A stretch of DNA of 64,000 bases, from NCBI RefSeq assembly GCF_036240795.1, contig NZ_CP108454.1, positions 3,348,001-3,412,000 of the forward strand. The letters are read 5' to 3'. Made by a program: the position numbers and the translations under genes. Below, one piece after another: positions 41,550-50,420 of the stretch. The DNA comes from Streptomyces sp. NBC_01268. Its GTDB lineage: Bacteria > Actinomycetota > Actinomycetes > Streptomycetales > Streptomycetaceae. Within the stretch, counting starts at the first letter, position 1, and each line of letters opens with the position of its first letter. Under the pieces are notes generated by a model. The model did not search any database. It saw only the letters and a list, made by a program, of their open reading frames with translations, and was not told the origin of the DNA.

Positions 41550-42143
41550 ATGTCCGAGGTCAAGCTCGCCGCTTCCGTCCGTACCGAGTTCGGCAAGGGC
41601 GCCGCCCGCGCGATCCGCCGTGCCAACGAGGTTCCCGCGGTCGTCTACGGCCACGGCTCGGAGCCGGCCCACATCACCCTTCCGTCCCACGAGCTGGCCC
41701 TGGCGCTGCGTACGCCGAACGTCCTGCTCTCCCTGGACATCGACGGCAAGAACGAGCTGGCGCTCCCGAAGGCCGTCCAGCGTGACGCCATCAAGGGCTT
41801 CCTCATCCACGTCGACCTGCTCCTCGTGAAGCGCGGCGAGAAGGTCACCGTCGAGATCCCGGTCCAGGCCGAGGGTGAGCTCGCCGCCGGTGGCAACCTG
41901 CTGGAGCACGTGCTCGGCACCCTCTCCGTCGAGGCCGAGGCCACCCACCTCCCCGAGGCCGTCACGGTCTCCGTGGAGGGCCTGGAGGCCGGTGCCTCCG
42001 TCCTCGCGAAGGACATCGCTCTCCCGAAGGGCGCCACCCTGGTGACCGACGCCGACGCCGTCGTCCTGCAGGTCCTGGCCGCGCAGGCCGAGGAGCCGGC
42101 CGCCGAGGGCGAGACCGAGGCCGCCGAGGGCGCCGAGGCCTGA
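41550..42143 (+). CDS. rplY: 50S ribosomal protein L25 (general stress protein Ctc type)
   Basis: 197 residues, the long Ctc form with a C-terminal extension. It binds 5S rRNA. The N-terminal L25 domain is EVKLAASVRTEFGKGAARAIRRANEVPAVVYGHG, followed by the TL5-type beta domain (VTVEIPVQAEGELAAGGNLLEHVL) and an acidic tail of Glu and Ala (about residues 178-197). GAGGAG precedes the ATG. The Ctc form is stress-induced in Bacillus; here a housekeeping-type promoter with a long leader is seen instead. A terminator separates it from pth. Confidence 0.95.
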   Translation: MSEVKLAASVRTEFGKGAARAIRRANEVPAVVYGHGSEPAHITLPSHELALALRTPNVLLSLDIDGKNELALPKAVQRDAIKGFLIHVDLLLVKRGEKVTVEIPVQAEGELAAGGNLLEHVLGTLSVEAEATHLPEAVTVSVEGLEAGASVLAKDIALPKGATLVTDADAVVLQVLAAQAEEPAAEGETEAAEGAEA

Positions 42144-42165
42144 GCCGTAGGCTCTGCTTGACGTG

Positions 42166-42201
42166 ACGGGGTGACGGGCCGGGAACGGCCCGCCACCCCG
42201 T
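42166..42201 (+). terminator. Terminator between rplY and pth
   Basis: A 15-bp stem with one mismatch (ACGGGGTG...CACCCCGT), a 6-nt loop, and a T-rich tail TTCTTTCT. Confidence 0.85.
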
Positions 42202-42240
42202 TTCTTTCTGTCTGTACGCATACGAGGAGACGTGACGCAG

Positions 42241-42837
42241 ATGACGGACGACGCGAACGCCCCCTGGCTGATCGTCGGCCTCGGCAATCCGGGCCCGGAG
42301 TACGCGGGCAACCGGCACAACGTGGGCTTCATGGTGGCGGACCTGCTGGCCGAGCGCATCGGCGGCAAGTTCAAGCGGGCGCAGAAGGCGCAGGCGCAGG
42401 TGGTGGAGGGCCGGATGGGTCCGCCCGGGCCGGCCAACCGTCGGGTGGTGCTGGCGAAGCCGATGTCGTACATGAACCTGTCGGGCGGTCCGGTGACGGC
42501 GCTGCGTGACTTCTACAAGGTGCCGACGGCGCACGTCGTGGCGGTCCACGACGAGTTGGACATCGACTACGGGGTGCTGCGGCTGAAGATCGGCGGCGGC
42601 GACAACGGGCACAACGGTCTGAAGTCGATGACGAAGTCGATGGGGGCGGAGTACCACCGGCTGCGTTTCGGCATCGGCCGGCCGCCGGGGCGGATGCAGG
42701 TCGCGGACTTCGTCCTGAAGGACTTCTCGTCGACGGAGCGCAAGGAGCTGGACTACTTCGTGGACCGGGCGGCGGACGCGGTGGAGTGTCTGGTGGCGGA
42801 GGGTCTGGAGCGGGCGCAGTCGGCGTACAACACGTAG
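42241..42837 (+). CDS. pth: Peptidyl-tRNA hydrolase
   Basis: 198 residues. Recycles tRNA by cleaving prematurely released peptidyl-tRNA. Motifs: [25 protein letters not shown] with the catalytic His and the Asn of [19 protein letters not shown], and HDELDIDYG...[14 protein letters not shown]. All active-site residues are present. The ATG at 42241 is preceded by GAGGAG about 11 nt away; the GTG 9 nt upstream would be too close to it. It sits after rplY, as in many bacteria, but a terminator lies between. Confidence 0.96.
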   Translation: MTDDANAPWLIVGLGNPGPEYAGNRHNVGFMVADLLAERIGGKFKRAQKAQAQVVEGRMGPPGPANRRVVLAKPMSYMNLSGGPVTALRDFYKVPTAHVVAVHDELDIDYGVLRLKIGGGDNGHNGLKSMTKSMGAEYHRLRFGIGRPPGRMQVADFVLKDFSSTERKELDYFVDRAADAVECLVAEGLERAQSAYNT

Positions 42838-42863
42838 GGCGCCGCGGTGCGCGCGTACGACTG

Positions 42864-42869
42864 TACGAT
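42864..42869 (+). promoter_or_regulatory. -10 box of a probably leaderless transcript
   Basis: TACGAT ends 8 nt before the ATG of the next gene, which would place transcription start at or near the start codon. No clear -35 box. Confidence 0.45.
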
Positions 42870-42877
42870 CGCGGGTC

Positions 42878-43321
42878 ATGACGCTCGCCCGTAACGCCGC
42901 CATGGCCCTCGTCGTCCTGCTCCTGCTCGTCGCGGGTGCCTGGTCGTCCTGGGGGACGGCCCAGCACGTGCTGCTCGCGAAGGGGCGTGAGCACGGCACG
43001 TTGACGGTGACCGGCTGCACCGAGGAGACGTGTAGTGGGCGTTACGTGCCGGACGACCCGGCCTCGCGGCTGCGGGCGGTGACGATCGTGCACTCGGTGG
43101 CGGCGGAGAAGGGTGACACCCTGCCGGTGGTGGTGAAGCCGGGTACGCAGGAGGCCGTTCGCGCGGGCTGGGGCGGGGGGCTGCACGCGTGGCTGCCGCT
43201 GGGCGGGGCGCTGCTGTTGGCGGCGCCGCTGATCGGTGGCGGTATGCGGCTGCCGAGGACGGCGTGGTCGGTGGCGGGGGTGGGGGCGGCGGTGTTGTTG
43301 GGTGCATTCTTCGCGCTCTGA
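42878..43321 (+). CDS. Small membrane protein of unknown function
   Basis: 147 residues. It has a first span (NAAMALVVLLLLVAGAWSSWG) and an outer loop of about 70 residues with TGCTEETCSGRYVPDDPASR and VTIVHSVAAEKGDTLPVVVKPG. Two closing spans follow (LHAWLPLGGALLLAAPLIG and AWSVAGVGAAVLLGAFFAL). The cysteine pair in the loop could form a disulfide. No ribosome-binding site is visible, and a -10 box lies just upstream, so translation is likely leaderless. The family is not one I recognise. Confidence 0.65.
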   Translation: MTLARNAAMALVVLLLLVAGAWSSWGTAQHVLLAKGREHGTLTVTGCTEETCSGRYVPDDPASRLRAVTIVHSVAAEKGDTLPVVVKPGTQEAVRAGWGGGLHAWLPLGGALLLAAPLIGGGMRLPRTAWSVAGVGAAVLLGAFFAL

Positions 43322-43373
43322 CGGTTTTCGGACAGCATGGCGCGATCCCATCGAATCGTTATCGTCCTCTGGG

Positions 43374-43403
43374 TTAAGGGTCACTTAAGGCGACGGATAG
43401 GCT
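43374..43403 (+). promoter_or_regulatory. Promoter of the LAQTG gene with overlapping inverted repeat
   Basis: TTAAGG, an 18-bp spacer and TAGGCT. The -35 box is within a TTAAG-N5-CTTAA inverted repeat, a possible operator. Confidence 0.5.
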
Positions 43404-43452
43404 GCCCGAGCCATCCCCCACGGCATCCCTCATCCCAAATGGACGACTGCAC

Positions 43453-44241
43453 ATGCGACGATCCCTGATATCCGCCGGCGCGCTTGTCGTGGCCGCCGCC
43501 GGCTCTCTCGTACTGGCTCCGGCCGCCACCGCCTCGGGCGGTGACACCACTCACCCGACCCTCCGCCAGGAGCTCCCCCTCACGGCGGACCAGTTCGGCA
43601 ACCAGGAGAAGGACTGCAAGGGCATTCCTTCCACCCAGGACGGCTGGCACTTCGTCCTCCCCGGCAACAAGGGCGACTTCGTCAAGCTGACGGTCACCTT
43701 CGAGCCCGGCGGCACGCAGACGATCACCGACTTCAGCGCCTTCGGCAACCCCGAGGGCAAGCACGCGTACGTCGCCTCGGCGATCGACGCCAAGCTGGTC
43801 TCGGCCGAGGCCACCATCTCGGGCAGCGTCCCGCAGAACAAGTTCAACCTGTCGCACACGTGCCCGGGCACCCCGGCCACCACCCCCACGCCGACCGGCA
43901 CGCCTTCGGGCACCCCGTCCGGCACCCCCTCCGAGACCCCGAGCGGCACGCCGTCCGGCACCCCCTCGGAGACCCCGTCCGGCACCCCGTCCGGCACGCC
44001 GTCCGAGACCCCGAGCGGCACGACCTCCGGCACCCCGAGCGAGTCGGTCTCCCCGACCGCCTCCTCCTCGGAGAGCTCCACCGCCGGCCAGCCCACCCCG
44101 GGCGCGTCCGAGTCGGCGGGTGGCGGTCTCGCCCAGACCGGCTCCAGCGCCCCGATCGGCGTCCTCGCCGCCGTGGCCGCCGTCCTCGCGGGCGCCGGTG
44201 CCTTCCTGGTGAGCCGTCGCCGCAAGGCCCAGCAGCACTAA
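43453..44241 (+). CDS. LAQTG-anchored surface protein (sortase substrate)
   Basis: 262 residues. A Sec signal peptide is cut after ATAS. A small outer domain (residues about 30-140) includes DCKGIPSTQDGWHFVLPGNKGDF and LSHTCPG. A Thr/Pro/Ser/Gly-rich stalk with a 12-residue repeat follows, then the sorting signal LAQTG near residue 226, a membrane span and RRRKAQQH. LAxTG is the form used by class E sortases of Streptomyces. The outer domain resembles the domain found in other Streptomyces LAETG proteins; its role is unknown. No sortase gene is in the window. Confidence 0.85.
   Translation: MRRSLISAGALVVAAAGSLVLAPAATASGGDTTHPTLRQELPLTADQFGNQEKDCKGIPSTQDGWHFVLPGNKGDFVKLTVTFEPGGTQTITDFSAFGNPEGKHAYVASAIDAKLVSAEATISGSVPQNKFNLSHTCPGTPATTPTPTGTPSGTPSGTPSETPSGTPSGTPSETPSGTPSGTPSETPSGTTSGTPSESVSPTASSSESSTAGQPTPGASESAGGGLAQTGSSAPIGVLAAVAAVLAGAGAFLVSRRRKAQQH
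43900..44040 (+). repeat. 36-bp repeat encoding the Thr/Pro/Ser/Gly stalk
   Basis: A 36-bp period encodes the 12-residue unit TPSGTPSGTPSE about three times. It is a protein-coding stalk repeat, not a CRISPR array. Confidence 0.8.
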
Positions 44242-44273
44242 GGCCCTGCGGTACCGGCGTCACACGCCGTCAT

Positions 44274-44312
44274 GACCGTGCCCCCGCGGGGAGATCCCGC
44301 GGGGGCACGGTC
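44274..44312. terminator. Strong bidirectional hairpin terminator
   Basis: A 17-bp perfect stem, GACCGTGCCCCCGCGGG with its complement, and a 5-nt loop. It lies between the convergent LAQTG and ppc genes. Confidence 0.88.
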
Positions 44313-44334
44313 GTATCCGGATCCGGAAGGACCG

Positions 44335-47064
44335 TCAGCCGGTGTTGCGCAGGCCCGCCGCCACGCCGTTCACCGTGAGCAGGAGCGCGCGGGAGAGCAG
44401 CGGGTCCGGGTCCTCGCCGCGCTCGGCGGCGGCCCGCTGACGGGCGAGCAGGGCGACCTGGAGGTAGGAGATCGGGTCCAGGTAGGCGTCGCGGATGGCG
44501 AAGGTCTGCTGGAGCGCCGGGTGGGAGTCGAGCAGCTGCTCGCCGCCGGTCACCTTGAGGACTTCCTGGACGGTGAGCGCGTGCTCGGCCTCGATGGTGT
44601 CGAAGACGTGCTTGAGGTCGTCCGGGACGAGGGTGTCGACGTAGTGGCGGGCGATCCGCAGGTCCGTCTTGGCCAGCGTCATCTCGACGTTGGAGACGAA
44701 GTTGCGGAAGAAGTGCCAGTGTTCGTGCATCTCGCCGAGGACGGCGTCCAGACCTGCCTCGCGCAGCGCCTTCAGACCGGAGCCGACACCGAACCAGCCG
44801 GGGACGATCTGGCGGGACTGCGTCCAGCCGAACACCCACGGGATGGCCCGCAGTCCGTCCAGGCCCGCGCCGGAGTCCGGGCGGCGCGAGGGGCGGGAGC
44901 CGAGGTGCAGGTCGGCGAGCTGGTCGACCGGGGTGGCCGCGAAGAAGTACGCGGGCAGGTCCGGGTCCTCGACCAGGCGGCGGTACGCCGTGTGGGCGGC
45001 CTCCGAGACGGTGTCCATGGCCGCGTCCCAGCGGGCCAGCGCCTCGTCGGACTGGCGGGGTGCCGTGTGCAGGGCGGAGGCCTGGAGCGTGGCGGCGACC
45101 GTGAGCTCCAGGTTCTCCCTGGCCAGCGACGGGATCAGGTACTTGTCGGAGATGACCTCGCCCTGCTCGGTCACCTTGATCTCGCCCTCCAGGGTTCCCC
45201 AGGGCTGGGCGAGGATCGCGTCGTGCGAGGGGCCGCCGCCGCGGCCGACGGTGCCGCCGCGGCCGTGGAAGAGGCGCAGGCGCACGCCGTAGCGGTGGGC
45301 GACGTCGCGCAGTCGGCGCTGGGCGCGGTGGATCTCCCACTGCGAGGTGGTGATGCCGCCGAACTTGGAGGAGTCCGAGTAGCCGAGCATGACCTCCTGG
45401 ACGTCGCCGCGCAGCGAGACGAGGCGCCGGTAGGAGGGGTCGGCCAGCATGTCGTTGAGGATGACGTCGGCGGCCTTGAGCTCGTCGGTGGTCTCCAGGA
45501 GCGGCACGATGCCGATCTCGGCCCAGCCGGCGTGCAGGTCGATCAGGCCGGCCTCGCGGGCGAGGACGGTGGCGGCGAAGACGTCGTCGGCGCCCTGGCA
45601 CATCGAGATGATGTAGGACTCGATGACCTCCGGGCCGAAGCGCTCGAAGGCCTCCTTGACGGTGTGGAAGACGCCGAGGGTCTTCTGCCCGGCCGCGTCG
45701 AGCGGGGCGGGCGTGGGCGCCAGCGGGCGGCGCGACCTGAGCTCCTTGGCGAGCAGCTTCTGCCGGTAGTCGCGCGGCATGTCGGCGTACCGCCAGGACT
45801 CCTCGCCGAGCCGGTCGAAGAGCTGCCCGAGGGCGTGGTGGTGGGCGTCCGCGTGCTCGCGCACGTCCATGGTGGCGAGCTGGAGGCCGAACGCGGACAG
45901 GGTGCGGATGGTGCGGTCCATCCGGCCGTCGGCGAACAGGCCGCCGCGGTGCTCGCGCAGCGAGCTCTGGATCAGGGTGAGGTCGCGCAGCAGTTCGGCG
46001 GTGCCGAGGTAGTCGCGGCCCTCGACGTGCGGGGTGCCGGTGGCCAGGCGCTCGCGGGTGTTGACCAGCTTCTGGCGGATGCAGGTCGCCTTGAGCCGGT
46101 AGGGCTCCTCGGCGTTGAGGCGCTTGTAGCGGGGGCTGATCTCCGGGAGGCGCTCCAGGTCGGCCTGGAGCGAGTCCAGGAGCTCCTGGGTGGCGCCGGC
46201 GTAGCGGATGGAGTTGGAGAGCAGTCCGCGCAGGTAGTCGACGAGTTCGAGGGCGTCGGTGATGCCGTGCTCGTGCTGGAGGATCAGCACGTCCCACGTG
46301 ACCTGCGGGGTCACGTTGGGGTTGCCGTCCCGGTCGCCGCCGATCCAGGTGCCGAAGGTGAGCGGGCGGGTGCCGGAGGGCAGTTCGAAGCCGACCCGCT
46401 CCAGCTCGGCGGCGAGGTCCTCCAGGACGTCGCCGACGGCGTTGGCGTGCAGCTCGTCGAGGTAGTAGATGGCGTTGCGGGCCTCGTCGGCGGGCTCGGG
46501 CCGGACCACTCGCAGCTCGTCGGTCTGCCAGATGAGGTCGATGTTCTCGGCGAGCCGGAGGTCGTGGCGGCGCCGGTCGGCCTCGATGACCGGGGTCTCC
46601 AGGAGCACGGCGATGCGCCGCAGCTTGTTGAGGACCGAGCGGCGGGCGGCCTCGGTGGGGTGGGCGGTGAACACCGGCCGTACGTTGAGGTTCTTGATCG
46701 TCTCGCGTACGTGGGCGGCGTCGCCGTCCTTGAGCATGTCGGCCGTACGGGCGAGCAGCCCGCCCTCGGCGGCACGCCGCTCGCGCATCTCGCGGCCGCG
46801 GTGCACCTGCTCGGTGACGTTGGCCAGGTGGAAGTAGGTGGAGAAGGCGCGCACCAGGCGGGCGGCGGTCTCCAGCTCGACGCCGCGCAGCAGCTCGGCG
46901 GCGGCCTCGCCGTCCTCGCGGGTGAGGCGGCGGACCTTCTCGACGAGGTCCAGGAGATCCGGGCCCTCCTGGCGGACGAGCGTCTCGCCCAGCAGGTCGC
47001 CCAGTCGGCGGATGTCGGAGCGCAGCTCGGCGCTGGCTGTGGAGGTCTGGTCGGCACTGCTCAC
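44335..47064 (-). CDS. ppc: Phosphoenolpyruvate carboxylase
   Basis: 909 residues. Carboxylates PEP to oxaloacetate, refilling the TCA cycle. Active-site motifs are intact: [13 protein letters not shown] (catalytic His), the [19 protein letters not shown] segment, and [15 protein letters not shown] (Arg/Gly loop). The C-terminal [15 protein letters not shown] ends with the essential NTG. The GTG at 47064 is chosen because AAGGAG lies 8 nt upstream and the encoded start, [25 protein letters not shown], matches the family. It is transcribed convergently with the LAQTG gene and divergently from the desaturase. Confidence 0.97.
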   Translation of the reverse strand: MSSADQTSTASAELRSDIRRLGDLLGETLVRQEGPDLLDLVEKVRRLTREDGEAAAELLRGVELETAARLVRAFSTYFHLANVTEQVHRGREMRERRAAEGGLLARTADMLKDGDAAHVRETIKNLNVRPVFTAHPTEAARRSVLNKLRRIAVLLETPVIEADRRRHDLRLAENIDLIWQTDELRVVRPEPADEARNAIYYLDELHANAVGDVLEDLAAELERVGFELPSGTRPLTFGTWIGGDRDGNPNVTPQVTWDVLILQHEHGITDALELVDYLRGLLSNSIRYAGATQELLDSLQADLERLPEISPRYKRLNAEEPYRLKATCIRQKLVNTRERLATGTPHVEGRDYLGTAELLRDLTLIQSSLREHRGGLFADGRMDRTIRTLSAFGLQLATMDVREHADAHHHALGQLFDRLGEESWRYADMPRDYRQKLLAKELRSRRPLAPTPAPLDAAGQKTLGVFHTVKEAFERFGPEVIESYIISMCQGADDVFAATVLAREAGLIDLHAGWAEIGIVPLLETTDELKAADVILNDMLADPSYRRLVSLRGDVQEVMLGYSDSSKFGGITTSQWEIHRAQRRLRDVAHRYGVRLRLFHGRGGTVGRGGGPSHDAILAQPWGTLEGEIKVTEQGEVISDKYLIPSLARENLELTVAATLQASALHTAPRQSDEALARWDAAMDTVSEAAHTAYRRLVEDPDLPAYFFAATPVDQLADLHLGSRPSRRPDSGAGLDGLRAIPWVFGWTQSRQIVPGWFGVGSGLKALREAGLDAVLGEMHEHWHFFRNFVSNVEMTLAKTDLRIARHYVDTLVPDDLKHVFDTIEAEHALTVQEVLKVTGGEQLLDSHPALQQTFAIRDAYLDPISYLQVALLARQRAAAERGEDPDPLLSRALLLTVNGVAAGLRNTG

Positions 47065-47220
47065 AGGTGCGGCTCCTTGCAGTGTTTGAGCACGTCTGGA
47101 GGGGTACTGGAGGCTTGCGGACCGCGCTGTCCGACGCACCCAGGATAGGTGTCCGGTTCGGCGGCACGGGCAACGCCCCGGCTTAGGCGCTCTTGCCGGG
47201 CGCCGCCGCGCTGCCATACT

Positions 47221-47247
47221 TACGTCGCCGTAGGTTACGGGACCGTA
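47221..47247. promoter_or_regulatory. Two tandem 12-bp palindromes before the desaturase gene
   Basis: TACG-N4-CGTA occurs at 47221-47232 and again at 47236-47247, 15 bp apart. This fits a TetR-type operator with two dimers on one DNA face. The TetR gene encoded after the desaturase is the likely binder. Confidence 0.7.
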
Positions 47248-47299
47248 GCCTCGGCTTCCTTTCGTACGCGCCCTCACCCTCACCCCCCAGGGGACACCC

Positions 47300-48289
47300 A
47301 TGACCATCAGCCCCGAGGTGACCTCGGAAACCGCCACCGAGGTGCGCGGGACCGCCCCGGACCTGCCCACCGCCACGCTGGGCGGCGACAGCAAGCGTTC
47401 GATCGAGCAGATCACGCTGCTGCTGTTCATCACGGTGCCGTTCCTGGCCCTGGTCGCGGCGGTGCCGCTGGCCTGGGGCTGGGGGGTGAGCTGGCTCGAT
47501 CTCGGGCTCATGACGGCGATGTACTACATCGGCTGCCACGGCATCACGATCGGCTTCCACCGCTACTTCACGCACGGTTCGTTCAAGGCGAAGCGCCCGC
47601 TGCGGATCGCGCTGGCGATCATGGGCTCGCTGGCGGTCGAGGGGCCGCTGGTGCGCTGGGTGGCGGACCACCGCAAGCACCACAAGTTCTCGGACGCGGA
47701 GGGCGACCCGCACTCGCCGTGGCGGTTCGGGGAGACGCTGCCGGCCCTGATGAAGGGGCTGTGGTGGGCGCACATCGGCTGGATGTTCGACGAGGAGCAG
47801 ACGCCGCAGTACAAGTACGCGCCCGATCTGATCAAGGACCCGGCGATCCGCCGGATCTCCCGCCAGTTCGTGCTGTGGACCGTGGTGTCCCTGGCGATCC
47901 CGCCGGTCGTCGGCGGTCTGGTGACGATGTCGTGGTGGGGTGCGTTCACGGCGTTCTTCTGGGGCTCCCTGGTCCGGGTGGCGCTGCTGCACCACGTCAC
48001 CTGGTCGATCAACTCGATCTGCCACGCGGTGGGCAAGCGCCCCTTCAAGTCGCGTGACCGCTCGGGCAACGTGTGGTGGCTCGCGGTGCTGTCCTGCGGC
48101 GAGTCCTGGCACAACCTGCACCACGCGGACCCGACCTCGGCCCGGCACGGTGTCCTCCGGGGCCAGGTCGACTCCAGCGCGCGGCTGATCCGCTGGTTCG
48201 AGCAGCTCGGCTGGGCGTCCGACGTGCGCTGGCCGGCCGCGTCCCGCATCGAAGCCCGGCGCCAGAGCGCGCCCGCCGACGCGGCATGA
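47300..48289 (+). CDS. Membrane acyl-CoA/fatty-acid desaturase
   Basis: 329 residues. Three histidine boxes bind the diiron centre: [23 protein letters not shown] and [13 protein letters not shown]. Three or four hydrophobic spans ([48 protein letters not shown]) match the Delta-9-type desaturase family. It inserts a double bond into saturated acyl chains using oxygen and electrons from a reductase. Tandem operator-like palindromes lie 53-79 bp upstream, and the coupled downstream TetR suggests product-responsive control of membrane fluidity. The stop overlaps the TetR start (ATGA). Confidence 0.93.
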   Translation: MTISPEVTSETATEVRGTAPDLPTATLGGDSKRSIEQITLLLFITVPFLALVAAVPLAWGWGVSWLDLGLMTAMYYIGCHGITIGFHRYFTHGSFKAKRPLRIALAIMGSLAVEGPLVRWVADHRKHHKFSDAEGDPHSPWRFGETLPALMKGLWWAHIGWMFDEEQTPQYKYAPDLIKDPAIRRISRQFVLWTVVSLAIPPVVGGLVTMSWWGAFTAFFWGSLVRVALLHHVTWSINSICHAVGKRPFKSRDRSGNVWWLAVLSCGESWHNLHHADPTSARHGVLRGQVDSSARLIRWFEQLGWASDVRWPAASRIEARRQSAPADAA

Positions 48290-48966
48290 TGGAAGACGTG
48301 GCGATCGACGGCAGTACAGGCGGTACGAGTGAACCGAAGCCCCGGCGTGGCCGCCGGGTGAGGATGACGGGCGCGGAGCGCCGGGAGCAGCTCCTCGACA
48401 TCGGTCGCACGCTGTTCGCGGAGAAGGGCTTCGAGGGCACGTCGGTGGAGGAGATCGCGGCGAAGGCCGGGGTGTCCAAGCCGGTGGTGTACGAGCACTT
48501 CGGAGGCAAGGAGGGCCTGTACGCGGTGGTGGTGGACCGGGAGATGCGCCAGCTCCTGGACATGGTGACGGGTGCGCTGACCGCGGGTCATCCGCGCGAG
48601 CTCCTCGAACAGGCCGCGTTCGCCCTTCTGGACTACATCGAGCGGTACACGGACGGCTTCCGGATCCTGGTGCGGGACTCGCCGGTGGCGCAGTCGACGG
48701 GCACCTTCGCCTCGCTGATCAGCGACATCGCCACGCAGGTGGAGGACATCCTGGGCCTGGAGTTCAAGGCCCGCGGCTTCGATCCGAAGCTGGCCCCGCT
48801 GTACGCGCAGGCCCTGGTGGGCAGCGTGGCGCTGACCGGGCAGTGGTGGCTGGACGTGCGCAAGCCGAAGAAGGCGGAGGTCGCGGCGCACCTGGTGAAC
48901 CTGGCCTGGCACGGCCTGGACGGCCTGGAGCAGAAGCCCCGGTTGATAGGGCACCGCAAGAACTGA
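48286..48966 (+). CDS. TetR-family regulator, probable desaturase repressor
   Basis: 226 residues. A disordered basic start (PKPRRGRRVRMTGAERREQLLDIG) is followed by the helix-turn-helix FEGTSVEEIAAKAGVSKPVVYEHFGGKEGLYAVVVD. The C-terminal ligand domain includes AALLDYIERYTDGFRILVRDSP-type and ALVGSVALTGQWWLDVRKP segments. It starts in an ATGA overlap with the desaturase stop (an ATG also follows at 48289), so both are made from one message. Likely controls that message through the two TACG-N4-CGTA palindromes and senses an acyl-CoA; the ligand is inferred from context. Confidence 0.9.
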   Translation: MMEDVAIDGSTGGTSEPKPRRGRRVRMTGAERREQLLDIGRTLFAEKGFEGTSVEEIAAKAGVSKPVVYEHFGGKEGLYAVVVDREMRQLLDMVTGALTAGHPRELLEQAAFALLDYIERYTDGFRILVRDSPVAQSTGTFASLISDIATQVEDILGLEFKARGFDPKLAPLYAQALVGSVALTGQWWLDVRKPKKAEVAAHLVNLAWHGLDGLEQKPRLIGHRKN

Positions 48967-48992
48967 CGGCTCGGGCCGAGGGGCCGGAGGCC

Positions 48993-49034
48993 GGGGACGG
49001 GGGCGTCGCACGCGCGTGCGGCGCCCCCGTCCCC
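48993..49034. terminator. Bidirectional hairpin terminator
   Basis: A stem of about 20 bp with one T-G pair (GGGGACGGGGGCG...CGCCCCCGTCCCC). It lies between the convergent TetR and VOC genes. Confidence 0.85.
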
Positions 49035-49037
49035 GTA

Positions 49038-49406
49038 TCAGTCGACGGGCTCCAGGAACTCCAGCCGGTTGCCGACCGGGTCCTCGGTGTGGAACCGGCG
49101 GTGGCCCGGCAGGTTGTCGTCCCAGACGAGGGTGACCCCGTGTTTCTCCAGGCGGGCCGCGTAGTCGAGGATCCCGGCCACCCGCAGTCCCGGGTGCGCC
49201 TTGCGGGCGGGGCGGAAGTCGGCCTCCACCCCGAGGTGGAGCTGGACGGCGCCGCCGGCTGCGGCGAACCAGCAGCCGCCGCGGGCGGCGAGGACCGGTG
49301 GCTTGGGGACCTCGGTCATGCCGAGGACGTCTCCGTAGAAGGTCCGCAGGAGGTCCTCGCTGCCGGCCGGAGCGGCGAGCTGGACGTGATCGACGGCGAC
49401 TAACAT
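49038..49406 (-). CDS. VOC-superfamily protein (glyoxalase/bleomycin-resistance fold)
   Basis: 122 residues. VAVDHVQLAAPAGSEDLLRTFYGDVLGMTEVPKP is the first beta-alpha-beta-beta-beta unit, with a metal-ligand-like His in DHVQ. VQLHLGVEADFRPARKAHPGLRV and HRRFHTEDPVGNRLEFLEP complete the second unit (Glu in RLEF). Metal-binding His/Glu positions look kept, so an enzyme, not only a binding protein, is possible. The start shares one base with the tam stop codon (TGATG), so it is co-translated with tam. Substrate unknown. Confidence 0.85.
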   Translation of the reverse strand: MLVAVDHVQLAAPAGSEDLLRTFYGDVLGMTEVPKPPVLAARGGCWFAAAGGAVQLHLGVEADFRPARKAHPGLRVAGILDYAARLEKHGVTLVWDDNLPGHRRFHTEDPVGNRLEFLEPVD

Positions 49407-50242
49407 CAGACGGCCTTCCTTGCCAGGGCGAAGATCCTGCGGAACGGGAACGCGGTGCCGTAGGGGCCCGGCGGGTAGGCCTCGCGGAGCCGTTCGCGGT
49501 ACTGGGAGAGGAAGGCCTCGGTGGCGGCGCGGTCGTCCCGGAGGGCGGTGAGCACGGGGCGCAGGGCGGTGCCCTTCACCCAGTCGAGGACCGGGTCCTC
49601 GCCGGTGAGCAGCTGGTAGTACGTGGTCTCCCAGACGTCCGTCTCGCAGCCGAGGTCGGCGAGCCGCTGGAGGTAGTCGGCCGGTTCGAGGATGTGGACG
49701 AAGCGTCGCCCCTGGTCGCCGATCCGCTCGCGCCACTCGGGCGTCTCGCAGAGCTCGCCGAGGAGGGCGTGGCTGGGCGCGTTGAAGTTGCCGGGGACCT
49801 GGAAGGCGAAGGTGCCGCCGGGGCGCAGGCCCGCGATCCAGGGGGCGAAGGACTCGGGGTGGTTCGGCACCCACTGCAGGGCGGCGTTGGAGACGATCAG
49901 GTCGTACGGCTCCTCCGGTGTCCAGTGGGCCGCGTCGGCCACTCGGAAGTCGATCCAGCCGCCGCCCGCGGTGGTGCCCGCCCAGTCCTTCTCGGCCCGC
50001 TCCAGCATCTCGGGCGAGAGGTCGAGGCCGGTGATGTGCGCGTCGGGCCAGCGGTCGGCGAGGAGGACGGTGACGTTGCCGGGGCCGCAGCCGAGGTCGG
50101 CGATCCGGGCGGGCCTGCCCTCGGCGTTGGGCAGGCGCGGTATTCGTGCGAGCAGATCGATGAACGGGCGGGTGCGGTGTCCCGCGTGACGCAGGTACTG
50201 CTGTGGGTCCCATGTTGGTGCGGCGGATTCCACGGAATGCAT
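49406..50242 (-). CDS. tam: Trans-aconitate 2-methyltransferase
   Basis: 278 residues. Methylates trans-aconitate, a toxic isomer of the TCA intermediate cis-aconitate, using SAM. Class I methyltransferase motifs: IADLGCGPGNVTVLLADRWP (motif I), GLDLSPEML (motif II) and DLIVSNAALQWVPNH, then LRPGGTFAFQVPGNF. The start WDPQQYLRHAGHRTRPFIDLLARI is typical of Tam. It is divergent from a MarR gene whose S. coelicolor counterpart is TamR. Trans-aconitate builds up under oxidative stress when aconitase is damaged. A VOC gene follows in a TGATG overlap. Confidence 0.93.
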   Translation of the reverse strand: MHSVESAAPTWDPQQYLRHAGHRTRPFIDLLARIPRLPNAEGRPARIADLGCGPGNVTVLLADRWPDAHITGLDLSPEMLERAEKDWAGTTAGGGWIDFRVADAAHWTPEEPYDLIVSNAALQWVPNHPESFAPWIAGLRPGGTFAFQVPGNFNAPSHALLGELCETPEWRERIGDQGRRFVHILEPADYLQRLADLGCETDVWETTYYQLLTGEDPVLDWVKGTALRPVLTALRDDRAATEAFLSQYRERLREAYPPGPYGTAFPFRRIFALARKAV

Positions 50243-50317
50243 GTTCGAAGCCCCCTTGCTGGAACGAGATGCCGAAGCGGAACGGAGTTCCGGCCCGGTC
50301 CCTTCCCCATAGTCAAG

Positions 50318-50400
50318 GAGACTATATCTCTACGTCAAGATTCTTGTTATCGAGATACTTGAAATGGAGAGACTTAATACCAAGAGACTTTATGTCAACA
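50318..50400. promoter_or_regulatory. AT-rich tam/tamR divergent region with several palindromes (TamR operator)
   Basis: Includes GAGACTATATCTC (50318-50330), CAAGATTCTTG (50336-50346) and TATCGAGATA (50348-50357). TATCTC (50325) and GAGATA (50352) also form a wider inverted repeat. TamR of S. coelicolor is known to bind between tam and tamR; the exact bases here are inferred. Confidence 0.75.
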
Positions 50401-50420
50401 GACCCTCTACACTGATCGTC

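Noticed and set aside
43900..44040. Regular repeat array resembling CRISPR
   Set aside because: Period is 36 bp without unique spacers, and it encodes the Thr/Pro/Ser/Gly stalk of the LAQTG protein.
44272..47148. Plus-strand open frame of about 960 codons opposite ppc
   Set aside because: Antisense shadow of ppc; ppc has all catalytic motifs in the minus frame.
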